Shown: positions 46,734 to 59,302 of the stretch, piece by piece
Layout of the letters: every line of letters begins with the position of its first letter
Numbering within the stretch: the stretch's first letter is position 1
From: Collybiopsis luxurians FD-317 M1
Taxonomy: Eukaryota > Basidiomycota > Agaricomycetes > Agaricales > Omphalotaceae
Length of the DNA: 64,000 nucleotides
Direction of reading: 5' to 3'
Assembly: GCA_000827265.1 (NCBI GenBank)
Contig: KN834771.1
Coordinates: 153,650-217,649, forward strand
The notes under the pieces: generated by a model
Databases searched by the model: none
The model's input: the letters and a program-made list of their open reading frames with translations, nothing else
Told to the model about the DNA's origin: nothing
Program-made: the position numbers and the translations under genes

Positions 46734-48095
46734 TCCATATCCTATAACCGGATGCCACAGGACACCACATGCCCACATGACCGTGAAGCACACTACGCAT
46801 CGGATGCATTCAATCCAACAGCAAGTACCACATTGATTTTGTTGAGTTATCTAATTTCTATGCAAAGCGTTCTCAGCTTCCTTTCGGTAAGTTAAATTTC
46901 GTATCAGATGAAGTTATGTGCCAGTTATGGATATAGATATGATTCTAAATTGACCGTGCACTTTGAGAGTCGGGAATTACCGCGGGTGCAGCGCTAACAA
47001 TAACAATAAGGAAGGATTAAGTTTCCTTTTGTCTTTTGCAATCCTAAATATTCAAGCTTTCCCACCCAATGAAATGATTGATTGTATTTCACTCCCAAAT
47101 TGAGATTGGTAATTTCTATACTTGGGGGATGTGGGCCATTGCGCTGCGCGCATGGCATCTACGAGTCCGGACACTTATACTGATGTATGAGTTTGGAATG
47201 CTATCGCTTACCCACAAGTTGGCCACCCTCTGGTACTCGGCCATTTCATACCTGTTGGATCCTACACATTCAGATACATAGTGGGAGTGTAGTAATACAA
47301 AAGAGGAGCTTCGAGTGAAACTCTAGCCAGGGTTTGACGCTAAGTGGGTGGGAGCAATAGTTGGTTAGATACCCTTTTGGGATAGCCGAAAAATGTGATT
47401 TCCTAAGGGAGATTCTCAGGTGTTTGCCCTTTACTGCCGTTCTATCGATGACAGGAACAGCAAAGACAACAGGAAGAGAGCAACAGCCAAGTCACGGAGA
47501 ATAAACATCAAGAAGCGGCAACATAGCAAAGAGAAAGAAAAAAAAAGGTAAAAATTAAAGGGAGCGAGAGAAAGGGCAATAAGAGGGGAGAGTGCACGGA
47601 GCTACATGAGAAAGCACAGAGGGAAACAGAGGAAGGAGATTGTGGTGGTTGGAAAGTCACGCAAATAATGCAAGTCACGAAAAGTGACAAGTCCAAATAT
47701 GGGGATAAAATTCGATATATTGAGCTGTGAAAGACCGTGGGAAAATGGTCAAGTCCCCTTGCAAGACAATTCCTCCATTACATTCCGGACTCGTAACTTA
47801 TAGTATGCAGTCATTGATGTGAAATTTGAGTTTCCCGAGTTGAATTCACATAAGGTGAAAATGAATGATATACCGTGCGATTGTATATGGTTGACAGTAG
47901 GACTGTGCGCGTGGTCTTTTTAAGATGAGTTCAAGCTATACATATAGTCAACGTGACAACATTCAGGCACAATGTGTTTATAATGTTATGACACCTTGCC
48001 AACAGCAATGCCGACTCGAACCCCAATCTTTGTCACTCCCTTTAACACCTCCTGGCAAGCATCTACTGTTGTATCTCCTAAATTTTTGTACTATT
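46734..48095. other. Spacer upstream of the microexon gene
   Basis: No intact gene. CATTACATTCCGGACTCGTAA at about 47776-47796 is a variant of the family C terminus. The ORFs at 47078-47281 and 47925-48254 have no recognisable domain; the second overlaps the start region of the next gene in its own frame. Confidence 0.4.
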
Positions 48096-51000
48096 ATGGA
48101 GTTACCAAACTCATTTACGACATCTTCTGGATCTGGTTCAAGCACTAGTGTCTTTCAAAATGCACATGATTTTCAGATGATAGAACCCAAATTTGCATAC
48201 TTCAAAGGAAATCAGATTATCCAAGGACCAAGTGAGTACCATATTTGCATATAACTCTTTCTTCATCTTAAGTATTGAATAGGGGTAGGCTTTTAGAATT
48301 TCTTCTGATCTAACTAAGAGGTGAATCAGTATTGTCAGATTCATTATTATGTCAAAGGTCCTTTGCACCGTGACCATGATATTTTGCAACTGAGAGATTA
48401 TTTTATTGTGGGTTCCTGCCAAGAAGGAAGCCCAGGGGAAAGGGTTGATATTGTGAGGAAATTTGACCAAGAAAAGGACCGAGATGTATTTGAATCCTGC
48501 TTGCAAAAGTCAGGGTGAGAATTTATATTTTGAGCTCAATGACTCACTTAATCATCATCTTTCACATCAAGTTGGGCTCCATTTAGTATGCAGCCACTTT
48601 GGAGAATCAATATCAATGGGTCTCCATGTTTAGCAGTTTTATCAGCACGTGAGTTCTCATTACTGACATCAGGCTTCAACTGGGTCCTGAATGAGACTGA
48701 TAGCAGCTGTGTTTACATTGCAAGAAGTGCTTGAAGGAAAATGTCCTTCCAGCAGGTTGCAAGAAAATGTGGTAGGACATTTTCCATTTGTGACATGGGA
48801 AAAGGATGCTGAGAAGTATCAAGTATCTCAAGATTACAGTAAGACTACTCACTCTTATATTTCATTGTCAGTGTGGTGGTAAACTCACATGTAAAATCAT
48901 AGACATTTTTTCTAGAGAATACCAAAGTTTATCCTGGACAGTGGAACAGCTATCAGTTGTGGAAGGGAGAAGAAAAGTACAAGAGTCTGAGGCTGTTTGA
49001 TCAAGGTGGACATTTCATCATAGATCCGGAAAGTCTCAAGTTGTTGGGATTACTTCATGAGGAATATGAAGAATTCACGGTTCGAAGTCAAGTTTGTACT
49101 GAGCAAAGGCTGACAAATAAATTTAGAAATATGGGGATTGGGAATTCTATCAGAAAGCAAGAGAATATCGCACTAAGTCGATTTATGGGGGTAAGTCCAC
49201 ATTTCATGCAACATGAAAGAGACTAATAATGAATATAATATACTGAAAGGTGAAGCAGGGTCAAACTATCAAGCAAGGTTGCATATTAAATCAAATGAGG
49301 TAGATTTCATTGTATTGGGTGTGGCTGGACCAAAATATTAATAAAATTGTTCTCAACAGATAGTAAGAAAATAGATGTGATATTTACCAGCGAATTGGGT
49401 GACTGAATTGGAATTGCCCCCTTCACTAGTGTGTGAGTTTTAATCTCTCACCACTGTCCAGTTACTGAATTGGAAATTTCCTATTTCATATCATTTCCAA
49501 TGTTCATTCACTGCTTTGAAAATTTCCCTTCCCCATAGCAAGCAGTGAGTTCCTCTCCTCTCATGACCCAAGAAATCAATTGATGCTCACACCATTGGAA
49601 ATTCTGCCTTCTTATAGAGTGTAAGCTTTTCATATCTCATGTATCCTAGAAATCAATACCCTCTCATTCCATTGGAAATTCTGTCTTTCCATAGTGGGTG
49701 AGTTTCTATCTCCCATGTTCCCTGGAAGTTCCCTGGAAATTAAGGTCCATTGGAAATTCTGCCTTCCTATAGCAAGTGAGTCCTTCATTGCTGAAGTCCC
49801 CAGGGAATCAATGTCTGCTTACTGCATTGGAAATTCCACCTCCCCATAGGAGGTGAGTTCCTCATCTCCCATGTCCTGGAAATCAATGTCTGCTCACCCC
49901 ATTGGAAATTCACCCTCCCTGTAGTGTGTGAGTTCTAGGGCTCCCATGTCCCTTGGAAATTAATGTTGTGACTCATTCCATTGGAAATTCCCCCTTTCCC
50001 ACAGCATGTAGGTTCTTCATCTCTCTTGCTCCTAGGTAATCAATGTCTGCTTACTACATTGGAAATTCCCATTTTGATAGCTGGTAAGCACTGATTTCTT
50101 CATCTCTCATGTTGCCAGAAAATAAATTGCTATTTGCTCATTTGAAAAACTTCTTCCCATAGCCAGTGAGCTCTTTGGTTCTCATGACCACAAGAAGTCA
50201 ATGTCAACTTACTGCATCCCTTCCCTACAGCATGTGAGTCCACCGCCACCAATGTTACAAGGAATCAATGTACATTCACTGCAATGGAAATCTTCCCTTA
50301 TTATAGGAGGTGAGTTCTCCGTCTCCTATATGCCCCTGGAAACCAATTGCATTGGAAATCTCACTTTGCTCAATGCTATAGATGGTGAGCTCTCTATCTC
50401 TCATGTCACAAGTTGGAAATCAAGGACCACTCACTGCATTGGATATTGTGTATTTCCACAGTTGGTGAGTCTCATGCCCTCTGGGAATCAGTGACCACTT
50501 ACTGCATTGGAAATCCCCCCTTCCTACAGGAGGTAAATTCTTCCTTTCTCATGTCTCCTGGAATCAATGATCACTTGCTGCATTGGAATTTCCCTTCTCC
50601 CACAGGTAGTGAGTTTTTTTATCTCCCATGCTTCCTGGAAATCAGTATTCACTCACTCCATTGAAAATTCCTCTTCCTGTATTTCTCCCTTCCTATAGTA
50701 TGTAAGTTCTTCATTTCTCATGGCCCATATCTGCTCACTCCAATGGAACTCCACCTTCCAATAGAATGTGAGTGCTTTATTTCTCATGTCCCCTGGAAAT
50801 CAAGGTCCACTCACTCTATTACAAATTTCCCTTCTTGTAGAATGTGAGTTCTCCATGTTGGGTGTCCACTCACTCCACTAATTTCCCCTCTCATAGTGGG
50901 TGAGTTCTTCATCTATGCATCCTGGAAATTTTGAGTGTCCACTCCATTAACAATTCCTCTTTCCAATAGTGGGTGGGTAGTACTTCATCTGGCAGTAACC

Positions 51001-52088
51001 TGAAAACCAATGCTCATTGACTTCATTCAAATTTTCCCCTTCCCATAGTGGGTGAGTTCTTTATCTGGCATGTCTCTTCAAGGTCAATGTCTGCTCACTT
51101 CACAGGAAATTCCCCCTATAGTATGTGAGTTCCATATCTCCTTGTCCTCTGGAAATCAGTGTCCACTCACTGCATTATAACTTCTACATTTTCACAGCCA
51201 GTGAGTTTTCCCTTCATCTTCAGTATCTCCTGGAATTCAGTGTCTGCTCACTGCATTGAAAATTCCCCCTTCCAATAGTATGTGAGTTCTTCATCTCCTA
51301 CTGTCCACAGAAAATCAGTGTCCACTCACTACATTGCTCTTCCTATAGTATGTGAATTTTTCATCTTCCATGTTACTGGCAGGAAATTTGCATCTGCTCA
51401 TTGCATTGGGAATTCTCCCTTCCCATAGCTTGTGAGTTTTTCATCTCCCATATCTCTTAGAAAGCAGGGTCTGCTCACTGTAATGAAACCTTACCCTAGC
51501 CAGTGTGTTCTCCATCTCATGTCTCTTGAAAATCACTCTCCACTCACCCCTCCTATTGGATGTGGGTTCTTTATTCTGCATGATCCCTGCAAATCAATGT
51601 CCATTCACTCCATTGGGAATTCCCCTTCCCTTACTAGGAAGTGAGTTCTTTCTCCCATCTCCTGGAAATCAATCTCTATTTACTCAATTGGAAACTCCCT
51701 TCCCATTGCAGGTGAGTTTTCATCTTTCTTCTTCCCACCAATGTCTGCTCATTTGCCTTCAATTCTCATATCAGGTAAATTCTTTCTGCTCCTTGCTTCA
51801 GATCAACCATTGTTCACTGCATGGGAAATTCATAACTAAGGATGTAAGTTTTTCATTTATTTCCCTCACATAGCTGCCATTCAAATCTTTCTAAAAAAGT
51901 ATGTAAAGTGTCAATTACCTGCAGATCTTGTAGTCAATATGCTGACAGGGTATCATTTATTTGGATAGCTTGTAAGTTGTCTCTTTTATTTTTTGGAACC
52001 CAGGTTCTGAATTGGCTAAATTTTTACAACTTCTAGAATGTGTGTAACTGTTTCATTTTCTCAGATGTATGTATGCCTACAGACTTGA
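48096..52088 (+). CDS. Microexon-array gene, copy 1 (one premature stop)
   Basis: Proposed exons: 48096-48231, 48283-48284 (2 nt), 48339-48514, 48572-48771, 48824-48838 (15 nt), 48916-49079, 49127-49190, 49250-49299, then about 36 three-base (one six-base) exons from 49360 to 52039, and a last exon 52065-52088 ending TGA. Phases close up to 49299, which ends in phase 0. The paralogue at 62401 shares exon lengths of 2, 200, 15, 164 and 64 nt and introns of 51, 57, 52 and 60 nt. The product begins with a VFQNAHDFQMIEPKFAYF segment similar to N-termini I associate with agaricomycete NACHT-type proteins, then PLWRINVNGSP, LWKGEEKYKSLRLFDQGG, FIIDPESLKLLGLL and GDWEFYQKAREY; no domain is named. 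Lesion: in-frame TGA at 48732-48734. Function unknown; splicing unproven. Confidence 0.5.
49360..52039 (+). repeat. Tandem array of about 36 intron-like units separated by 3 nt
   Basis: Each unit of about 60-110 bp reads: donor GTGAGT (or GTAAGT, GTAAGC), TTCTTCATCTCCCATGT, CTGGAAATCAATGTC, a branch-point-like CTCAC, CATTGGAAATTCC, a C/T tract and acceptor (C)ATAG. Between acceptor and next donor lie exactly three bases in nearly all units (six at 49539-49544). Triplets include TGT, AGT, TGG, CAA, GAG, CAT; none is a stop. Examples: 49618-49620, 49695-49697, 49850-49852, 50081-50083, 50382-50384, 51049-51051, 51429-51431. A few late units have lost the acceptor G or A (near 51563, 51710, 51770). 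It can be read as a minisatellite or as an array of single-codon exons. Confidence 0.85.
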
Positions 52089-52109
52089 GATGATAACAAA
52101 GAACTTCAG

Positions 52110-53895
52110 GTTCACCGACCGACAGGAAGACCAAAGAAACCCGTGAACAAAGGCATCTCACATGATGAACCTCAAATCAGGCGTACTTTCAATCGATCCC
52201 TGAAATACCTAATCGACGAACCTATAGTCGAGGGTCTTATAGAGCAACCACACAAACTCGCGTATGTGAAGATACCTTTGATCAATCATTTACAAGGGGA
52301 GCCGCGGGAGTCAGTGAGCACAGACATAGCGTCGACTGATATCTCTTCTCCGAGTCCTCGACGCAGTGATTTGAACAACAATATCGTACATCAGACGAGC
52401 AGTACTGGTCCACGTGCGATCGTCGAGGGCGTGAAACGTCAGAGTCGCACATCCCTTTCCATCGCGCCAGCTAGGCGGCCTCCCGTACAACGTGAAGTCG
52501 GCGACCTCGCTGCAGCACTCACGTCTGCTGGCTCTCATAATGCTGCTTCTCAGCATAATGTTCCTCCGCAGGGACAAAACCTTGTCAGTGCTCTCTCCTC
52601 TGCATTCGCCAACAATGAAGATGTGGACAATGACGAGGACGAATCAGACGAACCGTCGTCGGTGTCGGATTCAGGATCCGAGGTGGCTCCTGAGCCTGGG
52701 CCCTCAGAACGCCCCCGCAGGCGCAGACACCGACAAGTAATCACACCCGTCACTCAAATCCCTTCCCCTGTTAAACGACTTCGCCCTCAACAAGCCCCCA
52801 AAGATGTATATGCTGCTCCTAGTGAACAAAGCTTGCATGAGCAGCTGGATACTAATTCCTCCTTCCTGCAACTTCCTGTTGGCGTCTCAATTGCCCCCGA
52901 AAACGAGAGCGAGTACATTGATACTGATGATAGAGTCTTGTTGGACTATGACTCGAGCGAGGAAGTTGAGGAGGAACGGAAGAAGAAGAGGAAACTCGAG
53001 ACGACCCTTGCGCCGAAGATCTTGGGTAGCAATCTTCGATTCCTTCAGGTACAGCGCAGACGCTCCAGCCATAGGAAACACCCGGCGAGCAGTGCTCCGA
53101 TGCGATATTCCGCAAGTTCGTTCCACAATGGGGTACACGCAGCGAGTCGAGAAATATTGTGGAGAACCCGCTTTGGATTACATTTGGTGTGGTCGGCAAG
53201 CCTGGGCTTCTAATTGGAAACCGAGACAGGTATGTAATTTGTGACTTCTCATAGACGTTGGAAGTTGATTCGTTTCCCTGTCAGTATCAAATTTCAGCCG
53301 AAGAATCCTATTCTTCGAGCGCTCCGCCGTCTCACAGCTATAACAGCCAGATGGAGGAAGACGAAGTTGAAGAATCTCAGGATAAAATCCTAAACGGTGT
53401 CATTTCCCCTCATCTCACAAAACGTTCCTATGGAAATGCCGCTCCTCAGAAGCAAAAGAGGGTCAAATTTGTCGACAATGTCCAGTTAAAAACCCCTCTC
53501 ACCACAGCTGGCCCCCGGGCTGAGAATCACACACAGTTCGACGCAGTTCGCTGCGGAGAACTCTTGCAGAAACTTGTTCAAGGCAAGGTTCAGATGGCTG
53601 AACAGGTGAATGACTTATGCTTCTTCGTTGTGTTTGTTGGTGAAAGATGTGCTTTCAGGAACTTCGTGAGCTGCTTCTTTTCTTCGGAAACCCTTCATTC
53701 GAGCAAATTATCAGGCAATCCCGAATGGCGATAGGCTCGGCGCAGACAGTCAACAGCAGGCTCACGATTCCATATTGATATCACTCCAATACATCGCACG
53801 ATCTGCTGCTGGCGCATTGGGTATACCAGAGATGTATGAAGGTACATTGAAATGGGAGTCAAGAAAATTGTAGATAGCGTGAAGGGAACAATGAT
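52110..53895 (+). pseudogene. AT-hook gene, broken paralogue
   Basis: Starts abruptly inside the AT-hook region (about residue 180 of the intact copy) right after the end of the microexon gene, so the 5' third is missing. It follows the intact gene closely (identical runs such as DEDESDEPSSVSDSGSE and HRQVITPVTQIPSPVKRL). A 4-base deletion near 53095 shifts frame before the CGEPALDYIWCG region, and another shift near 53730 destroys the C-terminus. The intron at 53230-53284 has a normal GTATGT donor where the intact copy has GCAAGT. Confidence 0.8.
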
Positions 53896-54229
53896 AGATA
53901 CCGTGACCGTATTACATATTATTACCTGCCATTGTAAATCGGGTATGCGTACTGCTCGCACTGTTTTTTTTACAGAGATAGTATCGAATAATAACTACAA
54001 CGATGCGAGATTACTTTTATGTTGTAAAAGCTTTGCTACTCATGCATTAAATTACCATCTCAACTCAATATACAGTAACCTGAGGATCGACCTCGGACAC
54101 CTTCATAGCGTCGGTAGTTTCTTTTTGCGTTCGTCACTTTGAGTTGATTTACTTTCGGCGCTGAGTGCGTATCAGAAGAGATGTCAAATGGGATACGAAT
54201 TGCATGCGAGGGACACCACTCTCAGGATG

Positions 54230-55560
54230 GCGAGTGCTGTGTTACATAAAGAAGGAAGTTCACGTCGTAGAGAACGAGCTATGCAGTGACTGGGGGCACA
54301 GTTTATATTTCCATCGTAATATCTACAATTGAATTAGTTCGTACAGGCATGACGAGGCAAAGAAAACCGCACCATCCGTTGAGAACCAAAAGCACCACTC
54401 AAAGTCCCAGACATATCAAAGTATCTACTTCCGCTAGCGTTGATAAATTCTCCTTCACTCGTACCGCGTGATACGCTACATCGTATGATTCGTATCCAAC
54501 CCGCACCTTGCCCATAATATATCTCTGCTATGGCTTTCCCTAGCGCGTGCGTCGAATATCGAGGTAAGAATTACGTCGAAAGAGCCGCCGGAGTCTTCCA
54601 GCTCGACATTGGCCTGGATCGCGAAAGGGAGGGCTACATTGCTTCTGGCTCCCGCCTGTACTTGCGATTGCGACGGAATAGGATTCGAAGAGCACGAGTA
54701 GCCCATGAGTGACCATCTGGTGGTACGAAGATAGGATTTATCGCGGTTCCAGTGCTGTAAACTGTAATGAATGATGAAACATATGCAGTGAGGGGGATGT
54801 TCGAATGACGTACCGAACGAGGGGCCGCAATCTGAGACAACGTGAGCGTTGCCAAAGTTGAGAGTAATCGAGCGCCGATTCACACCCGAGAGCTTTGCAC
54901 TAGGTAATGTCGGGGAACTTGACCAGAAAAGTTCAACGTTGTTTACAATGGCTCGGACACCTGTCTTTCGCCAAGGTAATGAGTAGGGAGAAGGGCCCGC
55001 AGCACCTCCTGCACGAAAGCCAGAGTTAACGGTGGAGTTGAAATTTGTCCTGATGACGCTGAGCAACTTGTTCAGTAAAGTAGGCGGAATCACAACGTCG
55101 CGGAGGGCATTAAATAGGTTGTCAGATGGTGGCCTTCAGCATCGAGTCTCCTCGAAGAGCTAGCCCACACGGAAATTAGCAGAATAGAATGAGAAACGAC
55201 AAGGCTACGCACTTCATAAACGATGTCAAAGTTAGCTTTGACGGTAACAGCAAATACTGCTCCAAGGAATTCAGGTATTATACCAGCGAAATCAGATGCT
55301 AGCAGTGGGTCCGCTATCGAGCAATGAGCAAAATATTCTTGGTGTGAAGAATATCTGATGCTCACCACCGCCGCTCACAGGCAAAAAATATTTCATATCT
55401 CCAACTTCAACATGACGACATACGCCTGAACCGTTGAAAGCATTGTGAGATGTCCCAAGATTACTAGGTCAATGTCTGCAGAGCGCTCTACTTTTTGAAG
55501 AGCGTCGTTCAGGGTGTCAATATGCAACCGCGGCTACGGTGAGGTACTAAATCGAAGGCC
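54230..55560 (-). pseudogene. AP-3 complex mu-subunit copy B, degenerate
   Basis: Minus strand, convergent with the AT-hook relic exactly as copy A is with the intact AT-hook gene. Legible parts: FLGAVFAVTVKANFDIVYE, LDAEGHHLTTY, IPPTLLNKLLSVI, LPWRKTGVRAIVNNVELF, PFAIQANVELEDSGGSFDV. The spliced order matches AP-3 mu but frames and introns are damaged (several internal stops, lost PPDG segment). The longin-domain end runs to about 55560. Confidence 0.75.
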
Positions 55561-57404
55561 AAATGTATGAAAGGTCGTTTGTATCGGTATTCAGAGCCAG
55601 TAACGAGGGAAAGACCGTAGCATTTTACCGGTTATGTCCAATACAGCAGACTCTCGCAAGCGAAGCTTACGTTGATTGAGTATCATCAAGACCCGTTTTG
55701 AAACTTTAGAGGAATCGATCGAGGAGACAGAATTGCACAGTGTTGTAGCCTGACCAGCTGCCTTTCAGTTTCCGAAGATAGAGTCGTTCGTGAATAAAGA
55801 TGTTCAGAATCGGTTGAGGGAAAGAAGGATAGAAGTCACATGTCGAAAAGTACACTGAGAGTCGTGTGCCGGGTGCCCCCTCAAATCGGCTTTATGAATC
55901 GGACAACTCCCAGATACTCGCTGACAATATGCAGTCGCTCCGTATGCGCATCCCTTTTGGCCGCAAACTCATTCGTTCTTGTTCACACGTTCCCTCAAGC
56001 CCCGTCCACGGTACTACCAGCATCCTTCAAATAGTTCTATCAACGTTCACTACAAGCGTTGTCTCGATACCCATCAAATGCCTCGAGATCTATCTCTACT
56101 GGAAACTTGCACATGCCCTACGTTGCCTGCCTTGACACTCCAGTACTGGTTGTTACGATTTCATGTTCTGCCTATAACACTTCGTTCCAGCTCAAACGCG
56201 CACTGTCCCCCCTTTCTCCTTTGCTACTTGTGCTGTCTATAATAAAGTAGAAGCTGATGATGATGGGCCCGCTACTTTGTCAAAATTCACTCTCAGTGCG
56301 TCATTGCCAAAGGCGGGTTGGATCATTGAGATTAATTACAATCACCTGTTATAGCGGCGATGTTAACCAAAAGTTACCTGCCTGGACAAAGTTCCTAATA
56401 TCAAATGCATATGCCTACCTGATCAATGAGCCGTAAGGTCACCCATCTGTGTCTGCAATATTGATTTTCTAATCAGCCAAGATACAGGGAGGAATTGAAT
56501 TCGACCTGTTCTTATCTCCGTGCATTGCCCACGCGCCATAAAATCCTCAACCGGCTCGAAATTTCTGCATGGACCTGTTATGAGAAGAATGAACAATGAA
56601 ACCTTCATCTGTGATTCAGCAAATGACAATATAACTTCCAGGGATAACTTGATACTCGGAGACTTTTATGGGCGCCAGTGACAATCACAAATTGCCAGTC
56701 CTACCGGTAGCAGTCGTGTGATAGCTACATGCTATTCGCGCGAGTCGCAATTGTGAAGGGGTTCATTATGAGTATAATGTTCATGACTCTTCAGGAGGAC
56801 AATCTTTCAGTCTTGCCTTATACTCGCTTCCAAACTCTCCTCTCATCCAGAAAAAAAATAGGCAGGATCATCAAACTCTACTACTCATAATATCTTGATC
56901 ATCTCTCTGTCAGTGATCATGCTGAAGACACGAGTTCATGCACTGCATATAATGCATGAGTTTGGAAGAACTTCCAGGATATCCGAGTGGTGATGTGACC
57001 AATTTGGCCAGCGATAATTCCGACACGCTTCATGGAGAACATGAGATACTCAGCAAGTATCCAGGTCAAAGTACCCATGTAGAATAATTGAGTTCGCTTC
57101 ACAGCTCATGTATTTTGCAGTGTGGCTTGTATGCAATGCTACATCATGTTGTATGAATGATTCAATGATCTATTGGAAGAACTGAAGTCACACAGGCATC
57201 ATCTGACATCTACTGAGCTGACAGGTAAACTGCAAAATGATTGAAGTATGTTTTTAATATGAGCTTGAAGCTGTAGTCGGCGCAACCATGCGACAGGAAT
57301 GAGGGTACAGTGCATTTGTGAACGCTGCAACACCTTAAGGGCAGTGCAGCCTCCCTGGAACTCAAATCCCATCTTTTTAGACACCTCCTTTCAACAAACA
57401 TCTT
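55561..57404. repeat. Downstream part of duplicated block, first copy
   Basis: About 55850-57400 is related to 61020-62370 with many substitutions and indels: shared landmarks include CCTTTTGGCCGCAAACTC / CCTTTTCGCCGCAAACTC, TTCCAGCT-A-ACGCGCACT, and GATGATCATGCTGAAGACA. Short ORFs in the two copies are not consistently open, so I cannot name a gene. It is a degenerate tandem segment next to the AP-3 mu relics. Confidence 0.6.
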
Positions 57405-58399
57405 TCCACTCAAAGTCCCAGACGTATCACAGTTTCTACTTCCGCCAGCGTTGATAAACCCTCTACCTGTACTGCATGCATACCTTGCTCCTAATGCATC
57501 TCTGCAGTGATTGTCCTAGCGTGTGTGTCGAATACTGTGAGGGAAGCGTCCGCCGAAGTCTTCCAGCTCAACATTGGCCTTGATCGTGAAATTGCTTCTG
57601 GCTACTGTCTGCACTTGGGACTGCGACAGAACAGGATATGAAGAGCACGTGTAGTCCATAACTTACCATCTGGTGGTACAAAGGGTAGGACTTTATCGCG
57701 ATTCCAGCGCTACAAACTGAAATAAATGATAAGACATATGCAGCATGAGAAATGCCCGGTTGACCTACCAAACGAGAGGGCGCAGTCTGAGAAAACATGA
57801 GGGCAGCTAAAGTTGAGAAAGTTCCTGTCGACCAAAATAATGATGAGAGGAAAATAACGACGGGCATGATTCACACCTGAGAGCTTTACGTTGGCTTCAA
57901 TCCTCCCTCAGACATTACTGAATACGACGCCGCCATTCCTAGCGGGAAAGTCGACTTGGTAATGTCGGTGAGCGTGACAGGAAAGGTTCATGCTTGTTCA
58001 CGATTGCCATGTGTTCATCAACTACGTCGAAGTAAATTTCACTTTTATCTGTCTTTCGTCAAGATAATAAGGGTCCACTGTAGCAAAGCCAGAGTTTCAG
58101 GTGGAGTTGAAATTTGTCCCAATGACGCTGAGCATCTTTTTCAGTAAGGAAAGCGGAATCACAATGTCGCGGAGGGTGAGGGTGGCCTCCAGTATCGAGT
58201 CTCCTTGAAGAGCTAACCCGAATGGAAATTAGCAGAATAGAGTGGCAAACGATGGTGCTACGCACTTGACAATCGGTGTCAAAGTTATCTTTGACAGTAA
58301 CAGCAAACATTGTTTCGAGATATTCGTGTCGCGTATCGTTGAAAATTTGCAAGGAAGCAGATGCTAGTAGTATCGAGCAATAAACAGAATATTCTTGGT
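57405..58399 (-). pseudogene. AP-3 complex mu-subunit copy C, C-terminal part
   Basis: Third degenerate AP-3 mu copy, minus strand, starting at a repeat of the sequence found at about 40325 and 54405 (TCCCAGACGTATCA). Fragments: LETMFAVTVKDNFDTDCQ, LDTGGHPH and the VQTVARSNFTIKANVELE-type end. It is cut at 58399 by a CACTG transposon; its N-terminal part continues at 60721. Confidence 0.7.
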
Positions 58400-59302
58400 C
58401 ACTGTGGGAAGTAATTACAATCAAACTGATTGAGTCGGACAGTCACTTCGTTTCAAAACAATCGGTATGATTGTGGTTTGACCACACAGTCAAATTGACT
58501 GTGAACCTCTGCAGACTCGACGCAGTCATAGTGATTGTCAATATGGGGGAGCAGTCAGAATGATTGCACCCACTTTGAGAGTTTTGTTGATGGTCAATAC
58601 TGTACTAGCAGTTTCATTGAATGCACATTTTTCTTTACATTTTTAAGCTGTTTGAGGATTCGTGCCGAGACCAGTCAGAACCTCTTTTTTCAAACTCCTC
58701 TTCTTTCTATAGCTCTTATAAGTCCTGATAGCATTCGTTAACTACTGTATGTTAGCTCTTGTGTGATAAAGCATTGAGAATAATGTCGATACATTGATTA
58801 TTGCATTCGCCTTGCGCAAATTCGGAAACATGAAACTTACGATAGGACGAAACACATCTTAAGCTGAGTTCTTTGAAAGCCGAGATGGACTCAAAATTGA
58901 GCACTGAGCACCCCGAAGGATGTCCTATAACAGCACTCTGAGTGAGCACGGTACATACAAGGCCTGTAGTGTCAGCCAGACTTAGCCAGACTTGAGCTTG
59001 AACCTTATGTAACCTGGACCGGACCTGAGCTTTACGTCGCGCCAAAGCACGTGACATAATGTTGACATTTCACGTGATGGTTCAAACCTTTTTCTACTCC
59101 CGTCGTGTTCCCTGGAGTTCGTTGGTCAATCGGCGAGTTTATCCGCCCTCAAATCGAATTTCTTGCTTCATCTTAGTCGCAAAATTCGAGAAAGCCATTT
59201 GAAAGGATGGTATAGCTGCATCGACATCGACATCCAGCTTCCGCATCATGATTGGTATTCGGGATCAGCCGGTATATCTGAAATATGGACACACCTCATA
59301 CT

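Noticed and set aside
49360..52039. CRISPR-like array
   Set aside because: Repeats are the long part and the variable part is only 3 nt; a fungal nuclear genome; no cas genes.
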